This document shows, piece after piece, positions 35,667 through 43,427 of a stretch of DNA of 64,000 bases. The notes under the pieces were generated by a model, which was not told where the DNA came from, ran no database searches, and saw nothing but the letters and a program-made list of their open reading frames with translations. Each line of letters starts with the position of its first letter. Within the stretch, counting starts at the first letter, position 1. A program made the position numbers and the translations under genes. Origin of the DNA: JBEGHD01 sp049334165. Its GTDB lineage: Bacteria > Bacteroidota > Bacteroidia > Flavobacteriales_D > Sanyastnellaceae. The DNA lies in the NCBI GenBank assembly GCA_049334165.1, contig JBEGHD010000011.1; one strand, written 5' to 3'.

Positions 35667-35784
35667 TTCCCTGATTTTGGGCGTTACCCTCGCGGGTCGG
35701 GCTTTTCGTTTCAATCTTTATTGCTCCCCACGCGCACAAAAGCAATCCCATCAATAAAGGATTTCCACTGCAATCCCTAACGCA
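35666..35784 (-). repeat. structured intergenic element, copy C
   Basis: About 119 bases matching copy A, from ATTCCCTGATTTTGGGCGTTA to CCCTAACGCA. Flank arms GCGTTA/TAACGC and stem CTTTATTG/CAATAAAG are preserved while the apical part differs (shorter, CCCCACGCGCACAAAAGC). Like copy A it starts directly behind a terminator. Confidence 0.6.
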
Positions 35785-35872
35785 GATTGAGGTGCTATTC
35801 AAAGTGAGTGCTACCCGTTGAAACATCTTTCAAAGGAAGAGAAGGCTTCAGGCTTCCGCCAGCAATGCTAAA

Positions 35873-36097
35873 GTGCGATTGACAATCGTTGGAGCTCAAA
35901 AGATCAGTTTGCTTTCAATATATTTGGAAAAGCACGAACTAAAATACGAGCTACTCGAAAACCTAACTATTGATAAGCACTTCGAAAAATGTGCGCACGT
36001 GGGCAGGAAAGATTTCCACAAAAACACAAGCCTCCTTGATGCCATTTATGAGGGTACAAAACTGAATAACAATAACTTAAACAACAAACCGACATAG
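35873..36097 (+). CDS. short orphan reading frame, possible gene fragment
   Basis: Seventy-four codons from a GTG (RLTIVGAQKISLLSIYLEKH at the start). The composition looks protein-like (mixed charged helix, NNNNLNNKPT tail), but there is no obvious ribosome-binding site or recognisable family. It may be the rear of a decayed gene in the AT-rich accessory stretch. A small hairpin ATAAAGG/CCTTTAT follows at 36102-36123. Confidence 0.3.
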   Translation: MRLTIVGAQKISLLSIYLEKHELKYELLENLTIDKHFEKCAHVGRKDFHKNTSLLDAIYEGTKLNNNNLNNKPT

Positions 36098-36158
36098 TTA
36101 GATAAAGGTAATACTTCCTTTATTGATACGTTTGTGGCTATTTAAAGACGACCAAAAA

Positions 36159-36884
36159 ATGAACAGACTAATTATATTATTGACACTCTTTTTGGCAACG
36201 AATTGTTTCGGACAAAACGCGTTTATTATCAAAGACGTTGTTGGACTGGACGGGATTAACAGAAGTGACTTTAAGATGAATCCGAGCAATATTTTTGAAG
36301 ACAGTTTATACGTTGTTTCAAAAACTTGTAGTGGCGAATGGGGTGGAACAATAAAATTTAAGAACAAAAAGACAGGCATTGAATATTCAGCCGCTTCTAC
36401 TTGTCCTGTTGTGGTTAATAAACTGAACGGAAAATATTACATAACAAATACTTTGGCTCATTTAAGTGGCTTTTCAGAAATTCTTGAAATTAGCAATCCA
36501 GAATTAATGACCGTTTTTGAGTTGCCTAAACCGAGAAGCAAAAAAGGAAAAACCATTGTTAGATACGTTGGAGATGACGAATCAAAATCAACAAAAGGGA
36601 CAAAACAGTTGGTTGACAGTATTGGTGTATTGACACTGGCTACATTTCCATACAATGGACAGTTGTATCATATTGTTACCGATTTTAAAATGACATTCTT
36701 AAGCAAAATCGAGAATAATAAATTTGTAACAATTGACACTATTTCCGATAACAGCATTTGGACTTACGACCCAGAAGTTTTCGTGAAAGATAATGGACAT
36801 ATGATTGTCTTTTTCAAAAATCAAGAAGTGGAAGGTATTTTGGACATTTATGAAAACCAAATAACGGTAAGACGAAGAAAATAA
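36159..36884 (+). CDS. secreted orphan protein
   Basis: Protein of 241 residues starting MNRLIILLTLFLATNCFGQ, a clear signal peptide; the ATG at 36159 is preferred over upstream codons that would precede the signal. The mature part is beta-rich with three cysteines and no motif I recognise (SGEWGGTIKFKNKKTG, YITNTLAHLSGFSEIL). Codon use is visibly more AT-rich than the neighbouring core genes. It is followed directly by an attC-like hairpin region (36891-37021), so it may be a gene cassette. Confidence 0.65.
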   Translation: MNRLIILLTLFLATNCFGQNAFIIKDVVGLDGINRSDFKMNPSNIFEDSLYVVSKTCSGEWGGTIKFKNKKTGIEYSAASTCPVVVNKLNGKYYITNTLAHLSGFSEILEISNPELMTVFELPKPRSKKGKTIVRYVGDDESKSTKGTKQLVDSIGVLTLATFPYNGQLYHIVTDFKMTFLSKIENNKFVTIDTISDNSIWTYDPEVFVKDNGHMIVFFKNQEVEGILDIYENQITVRRRK

Positions 36885-36890
36885 AAACAG

Positions 36891-37021
36891 CCACTAACAA
36901 TGGGTATAAAACATAGGGCGGACAGTGGTTTCCGTAAGTTTTCGGCTCTTCACCAAGTTTGTTTCGGGCGGACAGTTAAGTGCTTCGAAATGCCCTACGT
37001 TTCATACCCGAGCCGTTGGGC
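36891..37021 (+). other. attC-like recombination site (integron cassette junction)
   Basis: A 131-base stretch with large imperfect symmetry. GGGTATAAAACATAGGGC (36902-36919) pairs with GCCCTACGTTTCATACCC (36992-37009) with few mispairs. The outer AAC (36896-36898) faces GTTGGGC (37015-37021), which fits the attC core consensus GTTRRRY. The left core (CACTAAC) is less regular. Size and fold fit attC sites, and it lies between two orphan genes. Alternative: another type of hairpin repeat that flanks small genes in Bacteroidetes. Confidence 0.5.
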
Positions 37022-37031
37022 TTAATTTGAA

Positions 37032-37622
37032 ATGAAACTTCTCACCATCATATTAGTCATTCTGACAACAAGCTGTTCGACAGTGAATCATAGACTAGAT
37101 CGATCACAAAAACAGGCAATCAAAGAGTCTCATTACCAGATTGGTGTAGGTTTAATCAGTCCTCAAAAGAAATTTCGAGAAACAATGCTTCCCGAAAATT
37201 TTAAAAGCGCTTTGTTTTCCGACTCGAAGACACCGATAATTTTGATCGAAGATTACGAGGAAACTTGTGGTTCTTGTCCGAGTCATCAACTCCGATTTGT
37301 AAAAGGTGACACAATTTATATAGCTAAAAGAGATCTTTTCATTCCAACCGAGACAGATTCTGTTTTCCGACCAACATATGATTTTGAGAAAATTGAATTT
37401 GAGCCTGATTCAGAAAACACACGTTACAAGATGCAGTACGGTGATATTTTTGAAATTCATCGAAATTTAGCTCAGAACAAAGATTGGAACTCAAATCCGT
37501 TTGATTATGGAACAGACGACTGTTTTGGAGGGAGTTTAACTATCGTTTCAGTAATTTATCCTGACCAGAAAATTGAGTCCATGTATGTCAGATGTTGGAG
37601 GCCAGAAATATTTCTTGAATAA
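37032..37622 (+). CDS. orphan lipoprotein in a cassette-like setting
   Basis: Protein of 196 residues with lipobox TTSC near residue 15 (MKLLTIILVILTTSCSTVNH), so probably a lipoprotein. The mature part has ETCGSCPSHQLRFVKGD, with CxxC, and a C-terminal DDCFGGSLTIVSVIYPD segment; no family recognised. It is bracketed by GTTGGGCTTAA (37015-37025) before and TTAAGCCCAAC (37635-37645) after, an exact 11-base inverted repeat. It begins 11 bases after the attC-like core, as a cassette gene would. Confidence 0.65.
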   Translation: MKLLTIILVILTTSCSTVNHRLDRSQKQAIKESHYQIGVGLISPQKKFRETMLPENFKSALFSDSKTPIILIEDYEETCGSCPSHQLRFVKGDTIYIAKRDLFIPTETDSVFRPTYDFEKIEFEPDSENTRYKMQYGDIFEIHRNLAQNKDWNSNPFDYGTDDCFGGSLTIVSVIYPDQKIESMYVRCWRPEIFLE

Positions 37623-37634
37623 AACAAATAAAAG

Positions 37635-37740
37635 TTAAGCCCAACAAAAAATAAGGTAAAAGCGGCCATCACCTCTTCGGTTGATCAGGACGTCTGAAGA
37701 AAGTATTTTTCCATACTTTCAAATTCTCGGAAAGCCGCAC
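37635..37740 (+). other. second attC-like left half
   Basis: TTAAGCCCAAC (37635-37645) contains GCCCAAC, a perfect RYYYAAC core that is the complement of the upstream GTTGGGC. A GCGGC...GCCGC pairing is possible within the next 100 bases, but I find no matching GTTRRRY right-hand core. The site is therefore truncated or diverged. Confidence 0.35.
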
Positions 37741-37768
37741 TAGCTTTGGTCAAATGGTTCTACCAGTT

Positions 37769-38434
37769 ATGAAGAAACTTCTATCGTTTATTCTGATTTC
37801 ATTTTCGACAATAACAGCCAAGGCTGATTACGTGCCCGTTGACTTGTATGCGATGATGCTAAAGGCCGAAAAGATAGTCTACGGAGAGATTATTTCTCTT
37901 GACTCATTAACCTTCACTTTAGAAATAGAAGGAAGCGTGACTGGAGATACAGGAAATGTTACAGTTAAGAGATTTCAGGACTGGCCTTGTGCTCACCGCT
38001 GGACGGACTATCGAACTGGGCAGAGATTGTTTCTCTTTCTCCATACCTCTAATGGAGCCATGGAAACTATGAGTGCTGGAAATGAAGGAGAGCTACCAAT
38101 TTGCCAAGACTCAATTTACATCAATAGTTCATCATTGATTCCACCACCGCCAAAAGGACTGGAAGCAAAGCGAGATACGGGTTTAAATAGTATTGAATTC
38201 TTTGAGTCAAGAACTCACATGCTATTTGGTGAGGGATATTATGGCTACAGCATGAGCTTGCAAAATTTTCTAACGGCTATTCATCGCATTCGAGGTTGTT
38301 TTGACATCGAAACGAAGTATGATCATTATCGAGTAGAAAAAGCCAAGCTACTTTGTTCTGTGGAAAAGACTCAAAAATTGATAGCAATCGATAAAATATT
38401 TCGGTGGACGTACAAAGAGTTAATTATTAACTAG
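37769..38434 (+). CDS. secreted orphan protein
   Basis: Protein of 221 residues; the ATG at 37769 gives a signal peptide (MKKLLSFILISFSTITAKA). The mature start DYVPVDLYAMMLKAEKIVYG is followed by EIISLDSLTFTLEIEGSVTG, FQDWPCAHRWTDYRTGQRLF and a C-terminal helical part. The pattern of a short beta domain with YGEII and the RWTDYRTGQ segment occurs in uncharacterised Bacteroidetes proteins as far as I recall, but no function is known to me. It lies in the AT-rich accessory patch. Confidence 0.65.
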   Translation: MKKLLSFILISFSTITAKADYVPVDLYAMMLKAEKIVYGEIISLDSLTFTLEIEGSVTGDTGNVTVKRFQDWPCAHRWTDYRTGQRLFLFLHTSNGAMETMSAGNEGELPICQDSIYINSSSLIPPPPKGLEAKRDTGLNSIEFFESRTHMLFGEGYYGYSMSLQNFLTAIHRIRGCFDIETKYDHYRVEKAKLLCSVEKTQKLIAIDKIFRWTYKELIIN

Positions 38435-38525
38435 TGGCTTCGTTTGGTTTGTCTTCCATTGCCGCTGTCGAGGGCTTTGATTTGATTTTTATGAGTTTTA
38501 ATGATTCAAATGATTTCTTTGATTA

Positions 38526-39062
38526 ATGAGGCTGATGAAAAAGCAGAAGATTGATTTTTTAAGAAGTAAAAGGAGAGTTCAAGTTGGTGTGCTTGATTTA
38601 GTTCTATCCTACTTATCTTTGATTTTTATCGTTGGTGTGCCTTGGTTGGTTTTTATTGTGCCTTTTGTTCATCAAGTACTGAATGGAAAAGTACCAAGTA
38701 GCTTATTTACATGCATATCCCTATTGTTGACCATCGTAGTAGTTTTTATTCTCCTATCGATTAATAAATCTTTCAAGCTGACAGAAATTGGAAATTATGC
38801 AGACGCAGATGTACATGAAGATGTTAAGTTGTGTTTCGAAGAGCTGAACTGGAATTACGAGAAACTCTCGGAATTGGAGTATGTTGCTTCTACTCCGATT
38901 TCTTGGTTCTCCTGGGGGGAGATTGTCTATTTAGCCCTGGTTGATGATTTGGTTCTAATGAATAGCAGAGGGAGTGTGTCTTCAATTACCTTTGGGAAAG
39001 ACAAAAGGAATTTGAATAAATTCAAGAAAGCATTTATGCGAAGAGTCAAGAGTAGAAGGTGA
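38526..39062 (+). CDS. membrane protein with two helices, unknown
   Basis: Protein of 178 residues with a basic N-terminus (MRLMKKQKIDFLRSKRRVQV), two membrane helices (about 25-48, LSLIFIVGVPWLVFIVPFVH, and 60-80, FTCISLLLTIVVVFILLSI) and a cytoplasmic C-terminal domain of about 95 residues ending in KKAFMRRVKSRR. No recognised family. It is preceded by 91 bases of AT-rich spacer and followed by the hairpin 39120-39147. Confidence 0.6.
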   Translation: MRLMKKQKIDFLRSKRRVQVGVLDLVLSYLSLIFIVGVPWLVFIVPFVHQVLNGKVPSSLFTCISLLLTIVVVFILLSINKSFKLTEIGNYADADVHEDVKLCFEELNWNYEKLSELEYVASTPISWFSWGEIVYLALVDDLVLMNSRGSVSSITFGKDKRNLNKFKKAFMRRVKSRR

Positions 39063-39119
39063 ATTACTAGAATTCAGATGTGAATAATTTAGAATAATCA
39101 TTCTGAACTAAAATACAAA

Positions 39120-39147
39120 AACCCCGAAAGCACCAGCTTCCGGGGTT
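39120..39147 (-). terminator. terminator hairpin, left duplicate
   Basis: AACCCCGAAAGC (39120-39131) and GCTTCCGGGGTT (39136-39147) pair with one mismatch, loop ACCA. Runs of A on the left and T on the right let it act on both strands, ending the membrane-protein gene on plus and the 119-residue gene on minus. Confidence 0.75.
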
Positions 39148-39170
39148 TTTAATTTCCATTGAATTGCTTT

Positions 39171-39230
39171 CTACTTCTTCGCTTTCACCATTTCGGCAGT
39201 GCCGATGTGTTTCCCTTGGAAAGCTTCCAT
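39171..39230 (-). pseudogene. 3' remnant of an S9 peptidase gene
   Basis: On the minus strand 39230-39171 reads MEAFQGKHIGTAEMVKAKK and a stop. This parallels the C-terminus MEAFLGKHIGTAQTVKAKK of the complete S9 peptidase at 39722-41674. Nothing upstream of 39230 continues the match, so only the last 19 codons plus terminator were duplicated or remain. Confidence 0.8.
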
Positions 39231-39262
39231 CTATTGGAGGCCGTGGTTTGGATGTTTGAGCA

Positions 39263-39622
39263 TCAAATAAACTTGAAGCTTACATTTAGAAGCTCTTGTT
39301 CTCCATCGCACTCACCAAAGTTAAAGTCGACTACTATTTCGGTTTTTCTTGAAACAATCTTCTTGTTAAGGAAGAGGGTAGAAACTCTCAATCCATTAAC
39401 ATAAATACTTAACAAACGGTTTTCCTCAGATAATTGTACTTGCTTGTAAATATCGATATGATCCTGAGAAGAGATGACATCATGAAAAATGGTATCTCTT
39501 TCAGATAGGACCAATAAAGTATCTTCTTGCAATCCTGATCCAATAAGAAGCGTTTGGCCAAGTAGTGCTTTAGTGATTAGTGTGAAAGCTACGGAGAGTA
39601 AGACTAATCGAAAGTTAATCAT
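39263..39622 (-). CDS. small secreted orphan protein between the duplicated segments
   Basis: Protein of 119 residues. The ATG at 39622 gives a signal peptide (MINFRLVLLSVAFTLITKAL). The mature part is beta-rich (LIGSGLQEDTLLVLSERDTI, VDFNFGECDGEQ) with one cysteine and no motif I recognise. It lies wholly between two copies of a 121-bp repeat, so it probably arrived with, or was trapped by, the rearrangement that duplicated the end of the peptidase gene. Confidence 0.6.
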   Translation of the reverse strand: MINFRLVLLSVAFTLITKALLGQTLLIGSGLQEDTLLVLSERDTIFHDVISSQDHIDIYKQVQLSEENRLLSIYVNGLRVSTLFLNKKIVSRKTEIVVDFNFGECDGEQELLNVSFKFI

Positions 39623-39660
39623 GGCTTTTTCAGTATGAATTTTCCTTTGCAAACAGCACC

Positions 39661-39781
39661 AAAATACAAAAACCCCGAAAGCACCAGCTTTCGGGGTTTT
39701 TAATGTCCAATGAGTTTCTTTCTACTTCTTCGCTTTCACCGTTTGGGCTGTGCCGATGTGTTTGCCGAGGAAGGCTTCCAT
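39661..39781. repeat. 121-bp direct repeat, right copy
   Basis: Original-looking copy covering the terminator and final codons of the S9 peptidase gene; its partner is 39110-39230. Confidence 0.85.
39671..39698 (-). terminator. terminator after the S9 peptidase gene
   Basis: AACCCCGAAAGC and GCTTTCGGGGTT form a perfect twelve-pair stem with loop ACCA. On the minus strand it is followed by TTTTGTATTTT. Confidence 0.85.
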
Positions 39782-41674
39782 GGCGCGGTAGAATTTGAAT
39801 CTGTTTTCTTCATTTCTGAAGCCATGGCCCTCTTCGGGCTCCACGAGGTATTCCACGTCCACTCCGCGTTTTTTCATGGCAGCAACCATTTGGTCGCTTT
39901 CGTCCACATTTACCCTCGGGTCTTTAGCTCCCTGGGCAATCAGCAGCGGATCGTCAATTTTGTCGGCATGGAAAACCGGTGAAGCTGCACGCAACATCAG
40001 CGAATCTTTTTCGCTTTCGGGATCACCCACCATTTCGTAGAGCATCTGGCGATACTGCTCCCAGTAAGGCGGGATGGTGCTCATAAAAGTGAAGAGGTTG
40101 GAAACACCCACATAGTCTACACCACATGCGTATAGCTCTGGCGAAAATGCCAATCCTGCAAGTGTGGCGTATCCACCGTAAGACCCTCCGTAAATGGCCA
40201 CGCGATTCGGGTCGGCAATGCCCTGGTCGATGAGGTATTTCACGCCATCGCTAATGTCGTCTTGCATAGTTTGTCCCCACTGCTTAAACGAGCTTTCCCA
40301 GAACTCACGGCCATAACCGGTAGACCCTCTAAAGTTCATCTGCAGAACAGCATATCCGCGGTTGGCCAAAAATTGTACTTCGGGATTGAAGCCCCAGGTG
40401 TCTCTGGCCCAGGGTCCACCATGAGGATTGATTACCACAGGAAGATCTTTGGCTTTCACGCCTTTCGGCAAAGTCAGGTATCCATTGATGGTAAGGCCGT
40501 CACGCGATTTGTAGGTAATTGGAGTCATCTCGGCCATGTCGTTTTCATCGAGCCATGGGCTCACTTCTTCGATCATGTTGAATTCGCCAGTGCTCTTGTC
40601 GTAAAAATAGTAGGCTCCGAGCGATCGGTCGCTGTAGGTGCGCACGATAAACTTGTCTTCGGATTTATTGAGTCCGGTAACTACCACTTCTTTTCCAGGA
40701 AGTTTGTTTTGGAGAAATCCGTAAATCTTTTCGGTTTCGTCATCGAGGAATTTTCGGTGGCGCTTATCCGTAGTGTACGAAATGCTGGTGAGCACTTTGC
40801 GCTTTTCGGAGTAGTTCAAGCTCGACACGTCCACTTCCGGGTGCTCGAAAAGCACTTTGGTTTCTTCTCTCTTGTCGAGGTCGTAAACAGCAATCACGCT
40901 TTTGTCTCTGCCGATGTTGGTAGAAACGTAAAGATCCTCGTTGTCGAAAGTGAAGAACAGCGGTGACATCGATTCTTTGAAATTTGTGGTCATGATGTTT
41001 TCCCACTCATCATCTTCGGTGTCGCGGTAGAGGAGACTTTGGTTTACACCATCGGTAGCGAGTGCCACTCGGAGTTTACCATCGTGGTCGGTCATCCAGC
41101 CCGAGATGTTTCCGGGATTTTCGGCAAGCATTTCCAACTCACCGCTCACAATGTTCAATCGGTAAGGATCAAAAATTTGGGGTACCCTTTTATTGAGCCC
41201 CACCAAAATATGGTCGTCATCACCTTCGAGGTCATCGATGAGCTGGGTTCTAACGCCATCGAAATTGGTGAGTTCTTTAAAGTCGCTTCCATCGAGGTTC
41301 ACTGCGTAGAGCGCGTAGTTTTCATCTCCGCCATCATCTTTGAGGTAAAGAATCCTATTGTTGTTGGCCCAGGTGTAGCCTGCAATATCTCTGTCAGTCA
41401 CTTCCGTGATTCGCGTGGCTTCTTCGCCTTTTGCTTTTCTCACAAAAACGTTCATTCGGTTTTCGTAAGGAGCCATGTAAGAGATGTGCTCGCCATCGGG
41501 AGAAATCTGGTAGCTCGATTTTTCTGGGTTTCTAAAAAAGTCTTCTAAGGGGTACTGTTTGGGTTTTTCCATTTTCGCGGATTTTCCTTGTTGTGCCGCC
41601 ACATCTGTGGGAGCCGATGAGAAAATTATCAGCGTGAGAACGCCAATTGCAAATGAAAGCATTTTCGGTTTCAT
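39722..41674 (-). CDS. secreted S9 family prolyl oligopeptidase-like peptidase
   Basis: Serine peptidase of 650 residues with a signal peptide (about 1-28, ending TDVAAQ). The first 390 residues form a beta-propeller-like part (YQISPDGEHISYMAPYENRM, TWANNNRILYLKDDGGDENY). The C-terminal alpha/beta-hydrolase domain has the nucleophile in GGSYGGYATLAG (Ser about 498), Asp in AQGAKDPRVN (about 583) and His in EPEEGHGFRNE (about 614). The family removes dipeptides or cleaves short peptides, often after proline. No T9SS domain is present, so it is probably periplasmic. Its 3' end is partly duplicated at 39110-39230. Confidence 0.93.
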   Translation of the reverse strand: MKPKMLSFAIGVLTLIIFSSAPTDVAAQQGKSAKMEKPKQYPLEDFFRNPEKSSYQISPDGEHISYMAPYENRMNVFVRKAKGEEATRITEVTDRDIAGYTWANNNRILYLKDDGGDENYALYAVNLDGSDFKELTNFDGVRTQLIDDLEGDDDHILVGLNKRVPQIFDPYRLNIVSGELEMLAENPGNISGWMTDHDGKLRVALATDGVNQSLLYRDTEDDEWENIMTTNFKESMSPLFFTFDNEDLYVSTNIGRDKSVIAVYDLDKREETKVLFEHPEVDVSSLNYSEKRKVLTSISYTTDKRHRKFLDDETEKIYGFLQNKLPGKEVVVTGLNKSEDKFIVRTYSDRSLGAYYFYDKSTGEFNMIEEVSPWLDENDMAEMTPITYKSRDGLTINGYLTLPKGVKAKDLPVVINPHGGPWARDTWGFNPEVQFLANRGYAVLQMNFRGSTGYGREFWESSFKQWGQTMQDDISDGVKYLIDQGIADPNRVAIYGGSYGGYATLAGLAFSPELYACGVDYVGVSNLFTFMSTIPPYWEQYRQMLYEMVGDPESEKDSLMLRAASPVFHADKIDDPLLIAQGAKDPRVNVDESDQMVAAMKKRGVDVEYLVEPEEGHGFRNEENRFKFYRAMEAFLGKHIGTAQTVKAKK

Positions 41675-41805
41675 GGTTATAGGGTTTTTGTGATGTTGTT
41701 ATGGCAGATGAAATTACGCCTTTTTGCAACCGGGTTGATCAAAAAATGTTAAGCGCAACAAATTGGGGGCGAGTGGGTAATGCAGGAAATTTAATACAGG
41801 TATGA

Positions 41806-41871
41806 GTCCTCCTCCGACTTTAACTTCTCCGCTGAGCTTCGAAGTTAAAGCCACCTCCTCCAAAGGAGGAC
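41806..41871. repeat. structured inverted repeat between S9 and M16 genes
   Basis: CTTTAACTTC (41818-41827) and GAAGTTAAAG (41841-41850) are a perfect ten-base inverted repeat. Outside them GTCCTCC (41806-41812) faces GGAGGAC (41865-41871). The whole 66 bases can fold into one long hairpin. The rest of 41675-42037 shows no gene. Confidence 0.65.
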
Positions 41872-42037
41872 AGCGCTCGAGCAAACTGAAAAGCTTACTT
41901 TTCCTAACTCTTAAAAGTTCCAGGAGTCAACCAATCGAGGATGGGTTTCAACAAAAAGAATAAAGAGTTCAAGAAGAAATGCCATTAGAGATATAGCAAT
42001 TCACCAACTCACTTGATTATCTTTGTCGGCCTTTCAG

Positions 42038-43261
42038 ATGATGGAGTTTCACACATACACGCTGCCTAACGGCATTCGACTGATCCACAAGGAGACCAAT
42101 CGCGAGGTTGCTCACTGCGGATTGGTGATCAATGCCGGTTCGCGCGATGAAGAAGAGCACGAGCAAGGCCTGGCTCACTTCATTGAGCATGCCATTTTTA
42201 AAGGTACCGTGAAGCGAAAGCCTTACCACATCCTCAACCGTCTCGACAGAGTGGGGGCAGAGATCAACGCATACACTACCAAAGAGGAAATCTGGATTTA
42301 CGCTTCTTTCATCAACAAGGATTTTGAAAGAGCTGTGGAACTCATTGCAGACATCAGCCTGAACGCTACTTTCCCGGAAAAGGAATTGGTGAAGGAACGC
42401 GATGTGATTATCGATGAGATCAACTCTTACCGCGACAATCCCGGAGAGCAGATTTTTGACGACTTCGAAGAACTGCTCTTCGAAGGCCATTCCATCGGAC
42501 GAAATATTCTCGGTACGCTGGAGAGTGTGAAGTCTCTATCGAGGGAAGATATTTTCAACTTCAAAAAACGCAGATACGTCACCGAAAACATGGTTTTCAG
42601 CTCGGTGGGGAATATTCCTTTCAAACGAGTGAAGCGACTGGCAGAGAAGTTTTTTGGTGGTTACCAACACCACATGGCTGAAGAAAATCGCAAGCCATAC
42701 ACCGGCTACGAGCCGCGACACAAAGTAGAAGATGCGGATACTCACCAGGTGCATCACCTGTTGGGTTCAACGGCTTATCACTTCGATCACCCCAAAAAGA
42801 CTGGGCTTGTTGTGCTCAACAATTTCCTCGGTGGTCCGGCTATGAACAGTAGGCTCAATATGGGGATTCGTGAAAAGTACGGTCTTGCCTACAATGTGGA
42901 ATCGAACTATACGCCTTACTCAGACACGGGAGTGTTTGAGATCTATCTGGGTACCGACCCTACTTATTTCGAGAAGAGTAAGAACCTTATCGCCAAAGAG
43001 CTGAAAAGCCTTCGCGAAAAGAAACTTGGTGCCACTCAGCTTCAACAGGCAAAGAAGCAATTGATTGGACAAATTGCCCTCGCTCAAGACAGCGGTGCGG
43101 GAACGATGCTGGCGCTTGGGAAAAGCTACCTGCTCTACGATCGGGTGGATTCTTTGCAGGAGGTTTTTAGAAAGATCGAAGAAGTGACTTCTGAAGATCT
43201 AATCGAAATTGCCAACGAGATTTTTGACGAAAGTCGGATGAGTTCGCTAACGCTGACTTAA
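42038..43261 (+). CDS. M16 family zinc metallopeptidase
   Basis: Pitrilysin/processing-peptidase-like protein of about 407 residues. The inverted zinc motif HxxEH is seen in GLAHFIEHAIFKG (about residues 46-58), with the third ligand Glu about 70 residues later in ERDVIIDEINSYRD. The second half has GPAMNSRLNMGIREKYGLAY, the R/Y substrate signature of M16 proteins. The two adjacent ATGs at 42038 and 42041 are both possible starts; a TTG at 42023 is less likely. No signal peptide, so probably cytoplasmic. Single-domain size suggests it works as a dimer, but no partner M16 gene is adjacent. Confidence 0.92.
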   Translation: MMEFHTYTLPNGIRLIHKETNREVAHCGLVINAGSRDEEEHEQGLAHFIEHAIFKGTVKRKPYHILNRLDRVGAEINAYTTKEEIWIYASFINKDFERAVELIADISLNATFPEKELVKERDVIIDEINSYRDNPGEQIFDDFEELLFEGHSIGRNILGTLESVKSLSREDIFNFKKRRYVTENMVFSSVGNIPFKRVKRLAEKFFGGYQHHMAEENRKPYTGYEPRHKVEDADTHQVHHLLGSTAYHFDHPKKTGLVVLNNFLGGPAMNSRLNMGIREKYGLAYNVESNYTPYSDTGVFEIYLGTDPTYFEKSKNLIAKELKSLREKKLGATQLQQAKKQLIGQIALAQDSGAGTMLALGKSYLLYDRVDSLQEVFRKIEEVTSEDLIEIANEIFDESRMSSLTLT

Positions 43262-43318
43262 TCTTGTTCTATTCTTCAAATTCTATGTTGTAGTGTACCA
43301 GTGCTGGCAAAAAGTATA

Positions 43319-43348
43319 TTTGATTGAATTTTTAGAATATTAACTTTG
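43319..43348 (+). promoter_or_regulatory. Bacteroidetes-type promoter of the methyltransferase gene
   Basis: TTTG (43319-43322) and TAACTTTG (43341-43348), 18 bases apart. It leads to a leader of about 70 bases before the ATG at 43428. Confidence 0.65.
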
Positions 43349-43427
43349 CTCCCTGCTCAGTCTTTGAGTTTTATTCAGGAGATGCTTTTTAGCAAATTGT
43401 TATCCAATTAAATTTAACTTGTACTCA

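Larger units (their letters stand above)
39110..39230. repeat. 121-bp direct repeat, left copy
   Basis: Copy of 39661-39781 comprising AAAATACAAAAA, the terminator hairpin and the last codons of a peptidase gene. Matching ends sharply after GCTTCCAT at 39230. Confidence 0.85.
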
